From Lichenicola sp965198655 (GTDB lineage: Bacteria > Pseudomonadota > Alphaproteobacteria > Acetobacterales > Acetobacteraceae), in the NCBI GenBank assembly GCA_965198655.1, contig OZ240668.1, forward strand, positions 3,844,001 through 3,908,000: a DNA stretch of 64,000 bases, written 5' to 3'. The stretch's first letter is position 1, and each line of letters begins with the position of its first letter. Made by a program: the position numbers and the translations under genes. The notes beneath the pieces are model-generated. The model had not been told where the DNA came from. It made no database searches and was given only the letters and a program-made list of their open reading frames with translations. Shown here in pieces: positions 8,682-17,171 of this stretch.

Positions 8682-10318
8682 GGCGCGGCCACTTGGGCTC
8701 CCCCGCGCCGGACCAGGTCGAACGACAGCCGACGCTCAAGGCGGCGTTCGAGGCGCTGCAGGCCGGACGCTTCGAGACGGCACGGGACCTGGCACGGCCC
8801 TATGTCCAGGAGCAGGACCTGGAAGCCCGGCTGCTGTTCGGGCTGGCCCTGGCCGGCAGCCACGACGCCGCGGGGGCAGCCCCCTTCCTGACCGCCGTGG
8901 CCGAGGCGCGGCCGCAGGCGCTGCATCCCTGCATCGACCTGCTGTCCCTGCTGCAGCGATCGTTCCGCGCCCGCGACGCCGAGCCGGCCTTTCGCGCCTG
9001 CCTGGCGCTGACGCCGGACGACGCCCGGCTGCATCTCGGCCATGCGCAACTGTTGTCCGAGATGGGCCGGCTGGACGAGGCGATGGCGGCGGTGGAGCAA
9101 AGCCTGCGCCTGGCGCCGCACTCGGCGCCGGCGCTGAACCAGCACGGCATCATCCTGGCCGGCCTGCGACGGACGACGGAAGCCCTGGAGCTGTTCCGGC
9201 GCGTGGTCGAGCGCGACCCGCGCAACGCGCCGGCCTGGGCCAATCTCGGCTGCACCCTGACCGCCGAGAACGCGTTCGAGGAAGCCCTGTCGGCGTACCG
9301 GCAGAGCATCCAGATCAAGCCCGACGACGCGCAGGTGCGCCTCAACCACTCGATCTGCCTGCTCAAGGCCGGGCGCATGGTGCAGGGCTGGCAGGAGCAT
9401 GAATGGCGGTTCCGGCTGCCCGGCCACACCCGCCTGCCGCTCGACCGGATCCTGCCGACGCTGGGCCCGCACACCGACCTCGCCGGACGCAGCGTCCTGC
9501 TGACGCACGAGGAGGGCGTCGGCGACACGCTGATGTTCCTGCGCTACGTGCCGCTGCTGGCGCGTCTGGGCGCCCGGGTGCTCGCCTGGGTGCCGCCGAA
9601 CCTGGCGCGGCTGACGGCGCGGGTCGAGGGCGTCGCCGGGGTGATCGCCACCGACGAGGTGCGGCTCGAGGCCGACTGGCATTGCCCGTTCATCAGCCTG
9701 CCGCGCGCCTTTGCCGCCACGTCGACGCCTTGGGGCGCCCCGCCGCCCTATCTCGACACCGATCCGACGGAGGTGGCGTCGAAATCGCTGCTCCTGCCAC
9801 CGGCCCGCGGGAACAGGCCGGCGCTGCGGGCAGGGCTGGTCTGGGGCGGGGCGCCGCGGCCGGACCACCTGCCGGCCAACGCGGTGGATCGGCGGCGGAG
9901 CATGGAGCTGAGCCAGTTGGCGCCGTTGGCGGCCCTGCGACACGTCAGCCTGGTGAGCCTGCAATACGGCCCCTACGCCCGCGCCCTGCACGACCCGCCT
10001 CCTGGGCTGCACCTGGCCGACCCGATGGAGTTCGTCCAGGACATGGACGACACCGCGAGCCTGATGCGCTCGCTGGACGTCGTGGTGAGCGTCGACACCT
10101 CGATGATCCACCTGGCCGGCGGGCTCGGCGTCCCGGCGATCCTGATGGACCGCTACGACAACTGCTGGCGCTGGTTCCACGGCCGCACCGACAGCCCGTG
10201 GTATCCCTCCCTGACGATCGTGCGGCAGAAGCGGCTTGGCGAATGGGCCGACGTGGTGGAACGGGTTGTCGCGATGCTGCAGCGGATGGCGGACGCCAAG
10301 CAGGCGGCGTTCGGCTAG
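8678..10318 (+). CDS. TPR protein with C-terminal glycosyltransferase-9-like domain
   Basis: The 546-residue product has about six tetratricopeptide units (residues 20-230), followed by an alpha/beta region that resembles the heptosyltransferase (GT9) C-terminal fold common in TPR proteins of alphaproteobacteria. Visible motifs are LTHEEGVGDTLMFLRYVP and the nucleotide-sugar site-like SVDTSMIHLAGGLGVPAILM. Such proteins are often linked to flagellin or surface-glycan modification, but no such genes are nearby. The start is a TTG at 8678 overlapping the receiver stop; another TTG 15 nt downstream is possible. Confidence 0.75.
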   Translation: MRRGHLGSPAPDQVERQPTLKAAFEALQAGRFETARDLARPYVQEQDLEARLLFGLALAGSHDAAGAAPFLTAVAEARPQALHPCIDLLSLLQRSFRARDAEPAFRACLALTPDDARLHLGHAQLLSEMGRLDEAMAAVEQSLRLAPHSAPALNQHGIILAGLRRTTEALELFRRVVERDPRNAPAWANLGCTLTAENAFEEALSAYRQSIQIKPDDAQVRLNHSICLLKAGRMVQGWQEHEWRFRLPGHTRLPLDRILPTLGPHTDLAGRSVLLTHEEGVGDTLMFLRYVPLLARLGARVLAWVPPNLARLTARVEGVAGVIATDEVRLEADWHCPFISLPRAFAATSTPWGAPPPYLDTDPTEVASKSLLLPPARGNRPALRAGLVWGGAPRPDHLPANAVDRRRSMELSQLAPLAALRHVSLVSLQYGPYARALHDPPPGLHLADPMEFVQDMDDTASLMRSLDVVVSVDTSMIHLAGGLGVPAILMDRYDNCWRWFHGRTDSPWYPSLTIVRQKRLGEWADVVERVVAMLQRMADAKQAAFG

Positions 10319-10353
10319 GTGTTGATCCTCTCGCGGGAGTGAGAGGAGACTTG

Positions 10354-10569
10354 GTGGAACAGGCTTTCCATGGCAGCGCCGCAACGATCGAGGCTGTCCG
10401 TCGCGGGATCCGGACGATCAAGGATCCGTCCGCGACGGCTGGGCGGTCGAGCCAGAAGGATTCAGGCTCGGCCCTGTCCATCAAAGACCGAGTTAAACGC
10501 CTGGCCTCGCTCATAGCTCGCGGGCACCCGCCATCATCATGCGCGGGATCCTATCTGAAAAACTGGTGA
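10354..10569 (+). pseudogene. Remnant of an IS481-type transposase N-terminus
   Basis: A GTG-initiated frame of 71 codons begins EQAFHGSAATIEAVRRGIR. From memory this resembles the start of IS481-family transposases, where a helix-turn-helix region follows a GQVLHGSATTTEAVRRAI-type opening. Similarity ends after about 20 residues and the rest is unrelated, so at most a decayed fragment remains. The assignment rests on a short match. Confidence 0.35.
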
Positions 10570-10664
10570 CGACGGTGGGCGGTGCGTCAGCTCGCATCTC
10601 CAGCCTGACCAACTGCACGAGTTCACCTCGCGCCCGCAATATCGTCTTACGGTGTAGCGGACGG

Positions 10665-10691
10665 GCCACCAGCCCGTTCGCGGCTGGTGGC
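10665..10691 (-). terminator. Strong hairpin downstream of the GH5 gene
   Basis: A perfect 10-bp stem (10665-10674 with 10682-10691) with a 7-nt loop lies 28 nt past the stop of the glycosidase gene. There is no U-tract on either strand, so it is a terminator candidate only. Confidence 0.4.
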
Positions 10692-10718
10692 AGAGGCACG
10701 ACGGCTCCGAGCGATACG

Positions 10719-11747
10719 CTATTGCGCGTATCGAGAAACGACTGACATCTGGGTTGCATCCACTCCGTTTCTAGGCTCGATGCTCATCGAGTAGGTTCCC
10801 CACCACGGTCCGCCCGACCAGTAGGTGAAGCCGACGATCCCGCCCGATTTCATCGCAGCCAGGCCGTTGGCGAGCTCTTCGTTCCATCCTGCGTCGTCGT
10901 TTCCGACACCAACCTCACCGATGGCGCAGGCACGGTTTCTGACTTGGCACCAGGTGGTGAAGACTGCAACCCGTTGTGCTATCGTATCCACCGTGACGCC
11001 GTTTGCTTCTTCGGTTGTCCAGTCGAAATGGGTGCCACTCGAGTCACGGTCGCCATAGACATGTGCCTCGTATATGACGTGGCTTTGAGGATCGTTGATG
11101 GTCAGGCTTCCGTTGTGGGCTGCCCAACTGGCGGCTGACGCCCAATCGTCACCCTCGACGAAGATATAGGAGCTCGAATCGACCTGCCGGATCGCCGTGA
11201 CCGCAGCCTGCGCGGCGGCCGGCCAGACGTCGATCGACGGCATGTTGCTCGGCTCGTTCATCAAGTCGTAACCAGCGAGACCCGGCGATCCCTGCAGGGC
11301 CGCTGCGAGGATGCTCCAGAAGTTCGCGAACTGTGCCTGCGTCAAGGTGCCGTCACCGATCTTGTGGTTCGCATAACCGCCGAAGTTATGGATGTCGACG
11401 ATGACCTGCATGTTGCGTGCAGCGGCCTTGGAGATGATGGTTTGGATGAGGCCAAGGTAGGAAGGATCCAGCGCTGTGCTCGGGTTGTTTGCCAGCAAGC
11501 TAGGTTGCAAGCGAGCCCAAAGAACCGGAAGCCTGATTATCTTGATTCCCTTGCTTTGATAATAAGCAAGTTCGTTGTCGTTCGGTGCAACGTAATTGTG
11601 ATTAAGTTTTCCAGGCAACGTGCTCGAGTTGAACTCCAACCCGGACAGGTTGACACCCGCCAGCATCGTTGATGTTGCAGCGTGCGTCTTGGAAAGACCG
11701 AGCGCCAGTAGGCAAGCACCGAGAGGCAACATTCTTCTGAACTTCAT
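10719..11747 (-). CDS. Secreted glycoside hydrolase family 5 (cellulase-like)
   Basis: The 342-residue protein has a signal peptide (about 1-23, ending THA-A) and a GH5 (beta/alpha)8 catalytic domain. The acid/base Glu is E165 in LMNEPSN and the nucleophile is E278 in AIGEVGVG. Conserved IIRLPVLW and VIVDIHNFGGY also fit. Family members cleave beta-1,4-glucans or related polysaccharides; the precise substrate is not predictable. I chose ATG 11747 because it begins the signal peptide. The gene has visibly lower GC and freer codon use (TTG, ATA, TTT, AAG) than its neighbours and sits between two transposase remnants, which suggests acquisition by transfer. Confidence 0.88.
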   Translation of the reverse strand: MKFRRMLPLGACLLALGLSKTHAATSTMLAGVNLSGLEFNSSTLPGKLNHNYVAPNDNELAYYQSKGIKIIRLPVLWARLQPSLLANNPSTALDPSYLGLIQTIISKAAARNMQVIVDIHNFGGYANHKIGDGTLTQAQFANFWSILAAALQGSPGLAGYDLMNEPSNMPSIDVWPAAAQAAVTAIRQVDSSSYIFVEGDDWASAASWAAHNGSLTINDPQSHVIYEAHVYGDRDSSGTHFDWTTEEANGVTVDTIAQRVAVFTTWCQVRNRACAIGEVGVGNDDAGWNEELANGLAAMKSGGIVGFTYWSGGPWWGTYSMSIEPRNGVDATQMSVVSRYAQ

Positions 11748-12407
11748 TATGACGGTCTCAGCCTTTCCGCTCACGTGGATCACTTCGGTGTCTGTGATGT
11801 CACGCAAATCGGGTGATCACAACCCCTGTATTAACAATTCATTTAACATAATGATGCACGTTTAACGCGTATACAATGCTTCTACTCGCGCTATACATTC
11901 GAGTGCAGGACACGAGGAGACCATGACGGGAAAACAGTGCGAAGCAGGTACGAATTAGGAATATCCATCCGTTGCGGTATGATTTCGTTTTCCTTGCGGT
12001 CGCGGCGGTATCATTTTGGGAGCAGGTTGTCATGTGGACGAATCCATCGCCGTTTCATCAGGCCCTATTTCTGAATCACGACGTAACGAGACGTCCGCCT
12101 GATCGGCTTCATGGCCCCCGACAGGTAAGGCAAGGCCGTTGCGGCCATCCTGGTGGTCTCGACGCCCTTCGCCAACTTTGGGTTGCGTTTGAGCCAGGCG
12201 GAGCAACGCCCGACTATCGGCCGACGCGGATGGGCTTCAAGGCCGCAGGGGCGTGTCGATCAACGTTGCGCCTGGGCTCGCTCGGCGCCCGCTGCGCTCG
12301 CGGTCTGGCATGACAGGCTTCAGGACCCTTCACACGGCTCGGTGCATGTGGCTCCCAGGGTGTCGGACGTGTCCGATGCCCGACGTTCCGCCGCTGCCAG
12401 CACCCGG
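11748..12407. other. Lower-GC intergenic region upstream of the GH5 gene
   Basis: About 660 bp without a convincing gene. The first 300 bp are AT-richer than anything else nearby and probably hold the GH5 promoter. The rest has short open frames with no recognisable product and runs into the IS5-type fragment. Confidence 0.5.
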
Positions 12408-12603
12408 ATGCGCCGCATCGAGCCGTTCTTCCCGGTCTCGGGCGGCCTGCGCCGGGTCGATGATCGCCGCCTGATCAGCGGCATCGTCCTGTGATCCGCC
12501 AGGGCATCTTCGCCACCCTGGTGGCGCAAGCCGGCGTGTCTTCGCTCCCGATGATCGACAGCACCCACCTCAAGGCGCACCGGGCCGCCGCCAGCCTGGC
12601 CGG
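12408..12603 (+). pseudogene. Decayed IS5-family transposase fragment
   Basis: Two pieces of an IS5/IS1031-type transposase are visible. The first reads MRRIEPFFPVSGG then RRVDDRRLISGIV. The second, in a different frame from about 12500, reads IFATLVAQAG then MIDSTHLKAHRAAASLAG, including the first catalytic Asp of the DDE triad. The roughly 35 residues that normally separate them are missing, and the rest of the gene, including the later D and E, is absent. The fragment is an internally deleted, frameshifted relic. Confidence 0.7.
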
Positions 12604-12853
12604 AAGGAATCGACACGGACGTCGATCCTCGCTGCATCGGACGCACCAGAATCGCAGTCGCCGTCATCTTCCGTCTGCCGTAGCGAGTCCTGGACCCGGT
12701 TGCGCCGCGTCTCGACCGTTGAACAGCAAGATCAAGGGAAGCGCGCGAGCTCCTCAGCCGAGCTGCGGACCCTGGCACGGACCCTGGCACGATGCTTGGC
12801 AGAACCGCTCGATCAGGTGGGAGACGATCCAACCCGATGCCGTGGCGTGTTCG

Positions 12854-13801
12854 TCAAAGGCTGACCTTCGTGAGCCGTTCCGCGACCACCTCGTCCGTCA
12901 ACAAGACGTTGGGATGCAGCAGGCGGATCGCGGCGAGGATGGCCGTGAACTTGTACCAGCCGCCGGAGGCCAGCACCAGCTTCCGGGCCGAGGACAGGTC
13001 GTCCGGATGGATGGCGATGACGCGCTCGTTGATGTCGTGGTCGACGATGGCGCCGTTGGCATCGATGAAACGGCACAGCACGTCGCCGACCGCACCGGCC
13101 TCCTCCAGGGAGGCGAGCTGCGTCTGGGTGAGGAGGCCGAACTTCGCGATCGTCGAGCGCGGCGACAGGTCGCCGACGCTGACGATCGCCAGGTCGAGCT
13201 GGGCGACGCGACGCGACAGGTCCTGCATGCCGGAATGATGCATGAGCGCTGCGCGGGTGTGCACGTCGGGCGCGAAGACCGGAGCGGCCATCAGGTAGCA
13301 CTCGGCCGCGATCTGGTCGGCGAACCGCCAGGCGAACTCCGACGGGTTGAAGGCGCTGACCCGCGTCAGCCCGCCAAGCAGCGACACCACGCGAACGCCC
13401 TGGTAGGGCCGCTTCGGCAGCGAGGACAGCGCAGCGCTCAGGGTCTGTCCCCAGCCGAGGCCGATGCTCATGTTGTCGGCGAGGGCGTCGGCGACATAGG
13501 CCCCGACCATCGCGCCCAGGATGCCCGGGAGCTTGCTTTCGTCGGCTGGCGAGGGGATCACGATGACGCGCTCGATCGCGTACTGCTTCTCGATGATGCG
13601 CTCCAGCGCGACGCACCGGGTCAGGGACGACTGCACCCGTATCTGCACGGTGCCGTCCTGCCGTGCTGCGGCCAGCATGCGCAGCACCCGCGCCCGGGTC
13701 ATGCCGAGCTCCTGCGCGACCTGGTCCTGCGTCAGGCCTTCCATGTAGTAAAGCCAGGCCGCCCGGATCCGCAGGTCTTCGTCCAGGTCGAGATCGCTCA
13801 T
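12854..13801 (-). CDS. SorC/DeoR-type transcriptional regulator with sugar-phosphate-binding domain
   Basis: The 315-residue protein has an N-terminal helix-turn-helix (about 22-50, LTQDQVAQELGMTRARVLRM) and a C-terminal SorC effector domain, which in characterised members binds a phosphorylated sugar or polyol. Motifs of that domain include GLGWGQTLSAAL and VVSLLGGL. It is the last gene of the minus-strand operon, 20 nt after the E2 gene, and is the natural regulator of both divergent operons. The likely inducer is the phosphorylated substrate delivered by the PTS. Start at ATG 13801; the ribosome site (GGGAT) is close. Confidence 0.88.
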   Translation of the reverse strand: MSDLDLDEDLRIRAAWLYYMEGLTQDQVAQELGMTRARVLRMLAAARQDGTVQIRVQSSLTRCVALERIIEKQYAIERVIVIPSPADESKLPGILGAMVGAYVADALADNMSIGLGWGQTLSAALSSLPKRPYQGVRVVSLLGGLTRVSAFNPSEFAWRFADQIAAECYLMAAPVFAPDVHTRAALMHHSGMQDLSRRVAQLDLAIVSVGDLSPRSTIAKFGLLTQTQLASLEEAGAVGDVLCRFIDANGAIVDHDINERVIAIHPDDLSSARKLVLASGGWYKFTAILAAIRLLHPNVLLTDEVVAERLTKVSL

Positions 13802-13821
13802 GATCCCGGTCGTAGCACGGA

Positions 13822-15150
13822 TCAGGTCGACGCGCTTCGGGCCAGCTCGGCGATCAACGCGGACACCAGCGGCGGCGCCTCGACATGCGGCATGTGCCCG
13901 GCCTCGACCCGGTGCAGCGCGATCCGGCCCGGCAGGCCCATGGCGTGCCTCGCCGGGATGATCGCGTCCTGCGTGCCCCAGATCACCTTGGCGGGCACCA
14001 CCACGCGCGGCAGCACGTGCCGGAGCGACACGCCCTGGGTGCCGTCCGGGAACACGGCCTCGGCCAGACGCTGCTGACAGGCGACGTGGTCGCCGGTGCG
14101 CCCGCGCAGCGCGGCGCGGACATAGGCGGGGGTGACGATCGCCGGATCGGCGAAGAGTTGGCGAAGCCAGGGTGCCAGGCTCGCCTCGGAGCGGGCGCGG
14201 AGCAGGCCGGACAGGACGCCGCCGTTCATCTCGGGACCCAGTCCCGCGGGGGCGACGAGGCAAAGGGCGCCGATCTCGACGCTGCCGACCTCCAGCAGGC
14301 CGAGCGCCACCGCCCCGCCCAGCGAGTGGCCGACCAGGACGCAGCGCGGAACGTTCTCCTCGTCGAGCACCGCCTGCACGGCGTCGACCAGGTCGTCGAA
14401 ACCGACCGCTCCGGCGGCCTCGGACCGGCCATGGCCGGGCAGGTCGATCAGCAGCAGACGGTGGCCATCCTCCAGGGGGGACGACACCGCGCGCCAGCCG
14501 GTCAGGTCGCTGCCGAACCCGTGCAGGAACACCAGCGGCAGGTCGGCGGGGCGCTTCGGCTGGCCGCGCCACTCCCGGTGCAGGCCGGTCCGGCGGGCGG
14601 CCGGAGGCACCGCATCGGGGAGCAGTGCTGCAGCCCGTTCGCCGGGGAGGTCGGCCGCGCGGATGCGGCCGCGGGGACCGCTTCCCTGCAGCCGATGCAG
14701 GTCGATGGCCAGGCGGGTGGCCTCACGACGCGCCAGCGGCGTCGCGCGCAGAAGAACAGCCGGCGGGTCGACCACGCCCGCAGGCGACGTGGCCTGGGGG
14801 TTCATGGCCGCAGCCTCCGGCACGGGATACGGCACGGAGTCGGGCACGGGATCGGGCAGCGCGCGCGTCCCACGGTCCGCGTGATCAAACGCCGGATCCT
14901 CCCATGCCTCGCCCTCCGCGACGATCCAGCCGACCGCGGCGCCGACTGCGACCTCCTCGCCCTGGGCCGCACGCACCCCGCGCAGGATGCCGCTCGCCGG
15001 CGCGTCGATCTCCATCGCCGCCTTGTCGGTCTCGATCTCGAACAGCGGGTCGCCCTTGGCGACCGCGTCGCCCTCCCGGGCCAGCCAGCGGCTGAACCGG
15101 CCGGACGCCATGTCCATGTCGACGCGCGGGAAGATGATCTCGGTCGCCAT
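13822..15150 (-). CDS. acoC: Acetoin-dehydrogenase-type E2: lipoyl domain plus alpha/beta hydrolase
   Basis: The 442-residue protein follows the acetoin dehydrogenase E2 plan rather than that of pyruvate dehydrogenase. It has a lipoyl domain (1-78, lipoylated K43 in ETDKAAME), a Pro-rich linker, an E1/E3-binding segment (about 132-170, ATPLARREA) and then an alpha/beta-hydrolase-fold domain in place of the usual CAT domain (FLHGFGSD, nucleophile elbow VGHSLGG, terminal His in AGHMPHVE). It accepts the acyl group from E1 and passes it to CoA. It starts 2 nt after the E1-beta stop. No E3 gene is present in the cluster, so a housekeeping dihydrolipoamide dehydrogenase must serve. The true substrate may be an acetoin-like ketose phosphate. 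Confidence 0.85.
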   Translation of the reverse strand: MATEIIFPRVDMDMASGRFSRWLAREGDAVAKGDPLFEIETDKAAMEIDAPASGILRGVRAAQGEEVAVGAAVGWIVAEGEAWEDPAFDHADRGTRALPDPVPDSVPYPVPEAAAMNPQATSPAGVVDPPAVLLRATPLARREATRLAIDLHRLQGSGPRGRIRAADLPGERAAALLPDAVPPAARRTGLHREWRGQPKRPADLPLVFLHGFGSDLTGWRAVSSPLEDGHRLLLIDLPGHGRSEAAGAVGFDDLVDAVQAVLDEENVPRCVLVGHSLGGAVALGLLEVGSVEIGALCLVAPAGLGPEMNGGVLSGLLRARSEASLAPWLRQLFADPAIVTPAYVRAALRGRTGDHVACQQRLAEAVFPDGTQGVSLRHVLPRVVVPAKVIWGTQDAIIPARHAMGLPGRIALHRVEAGHMPHVEAPPLVSALIAELARSAST

Positions 15151-15152
15151 GA

Positions 15153-16151
15153 TCAGACGGTCCCGCGCACAAGTCCCCTCGCCTTCTCCACGATGTCGCC
15201 GACCTGCGGCACCGCCGCGCGTTCCAGCTCCGGGTTGTACGGCAGCGGGCACTCCGCGCCGCCCAGCCGGCCGATCGGCGCGTCGAGGCGGTCGAACGCC
15301 TCGCTCTCGGCGATCATGGCGCTGATCTCGGCGCCGATGCCGAGCGTCCGCACGCCCTCGTAGACGCAGAGCAGGCGGGTGGTGCGCGACACGCTATCGA
15401 TGATGGCACCACTGTCCAGCGGCCGCAGGCTGCGCAGGTCGATCACCTCGACCTCGATGCCGTCCTCGGCCAGGATCGCCGCCGCCTCCAGCGCGCGATG
15501 CACCATGATCGCGGTGGCGACGATGGTCAGGTCGCGGCCCTGGCGCCGGATGACGGCCTTGCCGATCGGCGTCCGGTACGCCCCTGCCGGCACCGGGCCC
15601 TTCATCTTGTACAGCAGCTTGTGCTCGAAGATCATCACCGGGTCGGGATCGTCGATGGCGCTCAGCAGCAAGCCCTTGGCGTCCTCCGGCGTGGAGGGCT
15701 GCACCACCTTCAGGCCCGGCACGTGCGCGAACCAGGCTTCCAGGCTCTGGCTGTGCTGCGCCGCCGCCCCGGTGCCGGAGCCTGCGGGAAACCGCATCAC
15801 CAGCGGCACCGACACCGCGCCGCCCAGCATGTAGCGGATCTTCGCCGCCTGGTTGACGATCTGCTCCATCGCCAGGGTGGCGAAGTCGGAGAACTGGAAC
15901 TCCAGCACCGGCCGGCTGCCGCAGAGTGCCGCGCCGACCGCGACGCCGGCGGATCCCAGCTCGGCGATCGGGGTGTCGATCACCCGGTCCTCGCCGAACC
16001 GCTCGACCAGGTCGCCGGTGACCCCGAACGCGCCGCCGTAGATGCCGATGTCCTCGCCCATCAGGAACACCCGGTCGTCGGCCTCCATCGCCTGCGCCAT
16101 CGCTTCCTGCAGGGCCTGGGCATAGGACAGCTCGCGCACCGCCTGGTCCAT
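15153..16151 (-). CDS. acoB: TPP-dependent dehydrogenase E1 component, beta subunit
   Basis: The 332-residue protein is the beta subunit of a heterotetrameric 2-oxoacid/acetoin dehydrogenase E1. Conserved segments include FLMGEDIGIYGGAFGVT (TPP-activating Glu), DTPIAELGSAGVAVGAAL, EFQFSDF and the C-terminal transketolase domain (VEVIDLRSLRPLD). It pairs with the alpha subunit encoded immediately upstream, with 6 nt between the genes. Together with the hydrolase-type E2 it points to cleavage of an alpha-hydroxyketone rather than a plain 2-oxoacid. Confidence 0.88.
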   Translation of the reverse strand: MDQAVRELSYAQALQEAMAQAMEADDRVFLMGEDIGIYGGAFGVTGDLVERFGEDRVIDTPIAELGSAGVAVGAALCGSRPVLEFQFSDFATLAMEQIVNQAAKIRYMLGGAVSVPLVMRFPAGSGTGAAAQHSQSLEAWFAHVPGLKVVQPSTPEDAKGLLLSAIDDPDPVMIFEHKLLYKMKGPVPAGAYRTPIGKAVIRRQGRDLTIVATAIMVHRALEAAAILAEDGIEVEVIDLRSLRPLDSGAIIDSVSRTTRLLCVYEGVRTLGIGAEISAMIAESEAFDRLDAPIGRLGGAECPLPYNPELERAAVPQVGDIVEKARGLVRGTV

Positions 16152-16157
16152 CGCCGT

Positions 16158-17171
16158 CTATCCCGAATACACGTTGCAGAGCAGGTCGACGACCGGCGGC
16201 GACGGGCTGTTCTGGGCGAAGGCCAGGCCTGCTGCGATCTCCCCGTCGACCTCGGTGCGCACCGCGCGCACGTCGTCGCCGGTCAGGATGCCAAGCGCCA
16301 GCAGCTCGTCCTCCAGCCGCGTGATCGGGTCGCGCGCCGACCAGGCCTCGATCTCGTCCCGGGTACGGTAGCGGTTGCGGTCGCTGCGCGAGTGCCCGCG
16401 GATCCGGTAGGTCTTGCACTCGATCAGGCTCGGGCCGCCGCCGGCGCGCGCCCGGTCCACCGCCTCGAACGACGCGTCGGCCACGGCGGCGAAGTCGTTG
16501 CCGTCGACGATCCGCGCCGGGATGTTGTAGCCCGACGCCCGGTCGGCCACGTTCGACACCGACATCGACCGCGCGGTCGATGTCGACATGCCGTACTGGT
16601 TGTTCTCGCACACGAAGACCACGCCGAGCTTCCACAGGGCGGCCATGTTCAGCGCCTCGTGGAATGCGCCCTCGTTGGAGGCGCCGTCGCCGAAGAAGCA
16701 GACCACCACCTCGCGTCGCTTCTGCTGGCGCATCGCCAGCGCGGCCCCCACCGCGATCGGCAGGCCGCCGCCGACGATGCCGTTGGCGCCGAGGTTGCCC
16801 TGGGCCACGTCGGCGATGTGCATCGAGCCGCCGCGGCCGCGGCAATACCCGTCCTCCTTGCCGAAGAACTCGGCGAACATCCGCGCCGGATCCGCACCCT
16901 TGCCGATGCAGTGGCCGTGCCCGCGATGGGTGGAGGTGATCTTGTCCTGCGGGCCGAGGGCCGCGCAGATACCGACCGCACTCGCCTCCTGGCCGATCGA
17001 CAGGTGCATCGTACCGTGGATCAGCCCGCGCATGTAGGCCTGCTCCGCACCTTCCTCGAACTGCCGCACCAGGTGCATGCGGCGCAGCGCCTCGCGCAGC
17101 GCCGGCGCGGGCAGCCGGTCGTAGACCGCGGGACGGTTGGTCCTGGTCTCGGCCGCGGCCGGCACGGTCAT
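16158..17171 (-). CDS. acoA: TPP-dependent dehydrogenase E1 component, alpha subunit
   Basis: The 337-residue protein carries the thiamine diphosphate motif GDGASNEGAFHEALN followed by the closing ENNQYG, and the phosphorylation-loop-like segment RIRGHSRSD. The N-terminal region (STHRGHGHCIGKG) is typical of E1-alpha. It forms an alpha2-beta2 enzyme with the next gene. Its ATG overlaps the TGA of the DRL-like oxidoreductase gene (ATGA), so all four enzyme genes of this operon are tightly coupled. Confidence 0.88.
   Translation of the reverse strand: MTVPAAAETRTNRPAVYDRLPAPALREALRRMHLVRQFEEGAEQAYMRGLIHGTMHLSIGQEASAVGICAALGPQDKITSTHRGHGHCIGKGADPARMFAEFFGKEDGYCRGRGGSMHIADVAQGNLGANGIVGGGLPIAVGAALAMRQQKRREVVVCFFGDGASNEGAFHEALNMAALWKLGVVFVCENNQYGMSTSTARSMSVSNVADRASGYNIPARIVDGNDFAAVADASFEAVDRARAGGGPSLIECKTYRIRGHSRSDRNRYRTRDEIEAWSARDPITRLEDELLALGILTGDDVRAVRTEVDGEIAAGLAFAQNSPSPPVVDLLCNVYSG

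Noticed and set aside
12491..14077. Long plus-strand frame beginning with the IS5 fragment
   Set aside because: Only its first 40 or so codons are transposase-like; the remainder is antisense to the SorC regulator gene.
13822..17171. Pyruvate or branched-chain 2-oxoacid dehydrogenase complex
   Set aside because: The E2 lacks the acyltransferase core domain of those complexes and has an alpha/beta hydrolase domain as in acetoin dehydrogenase.
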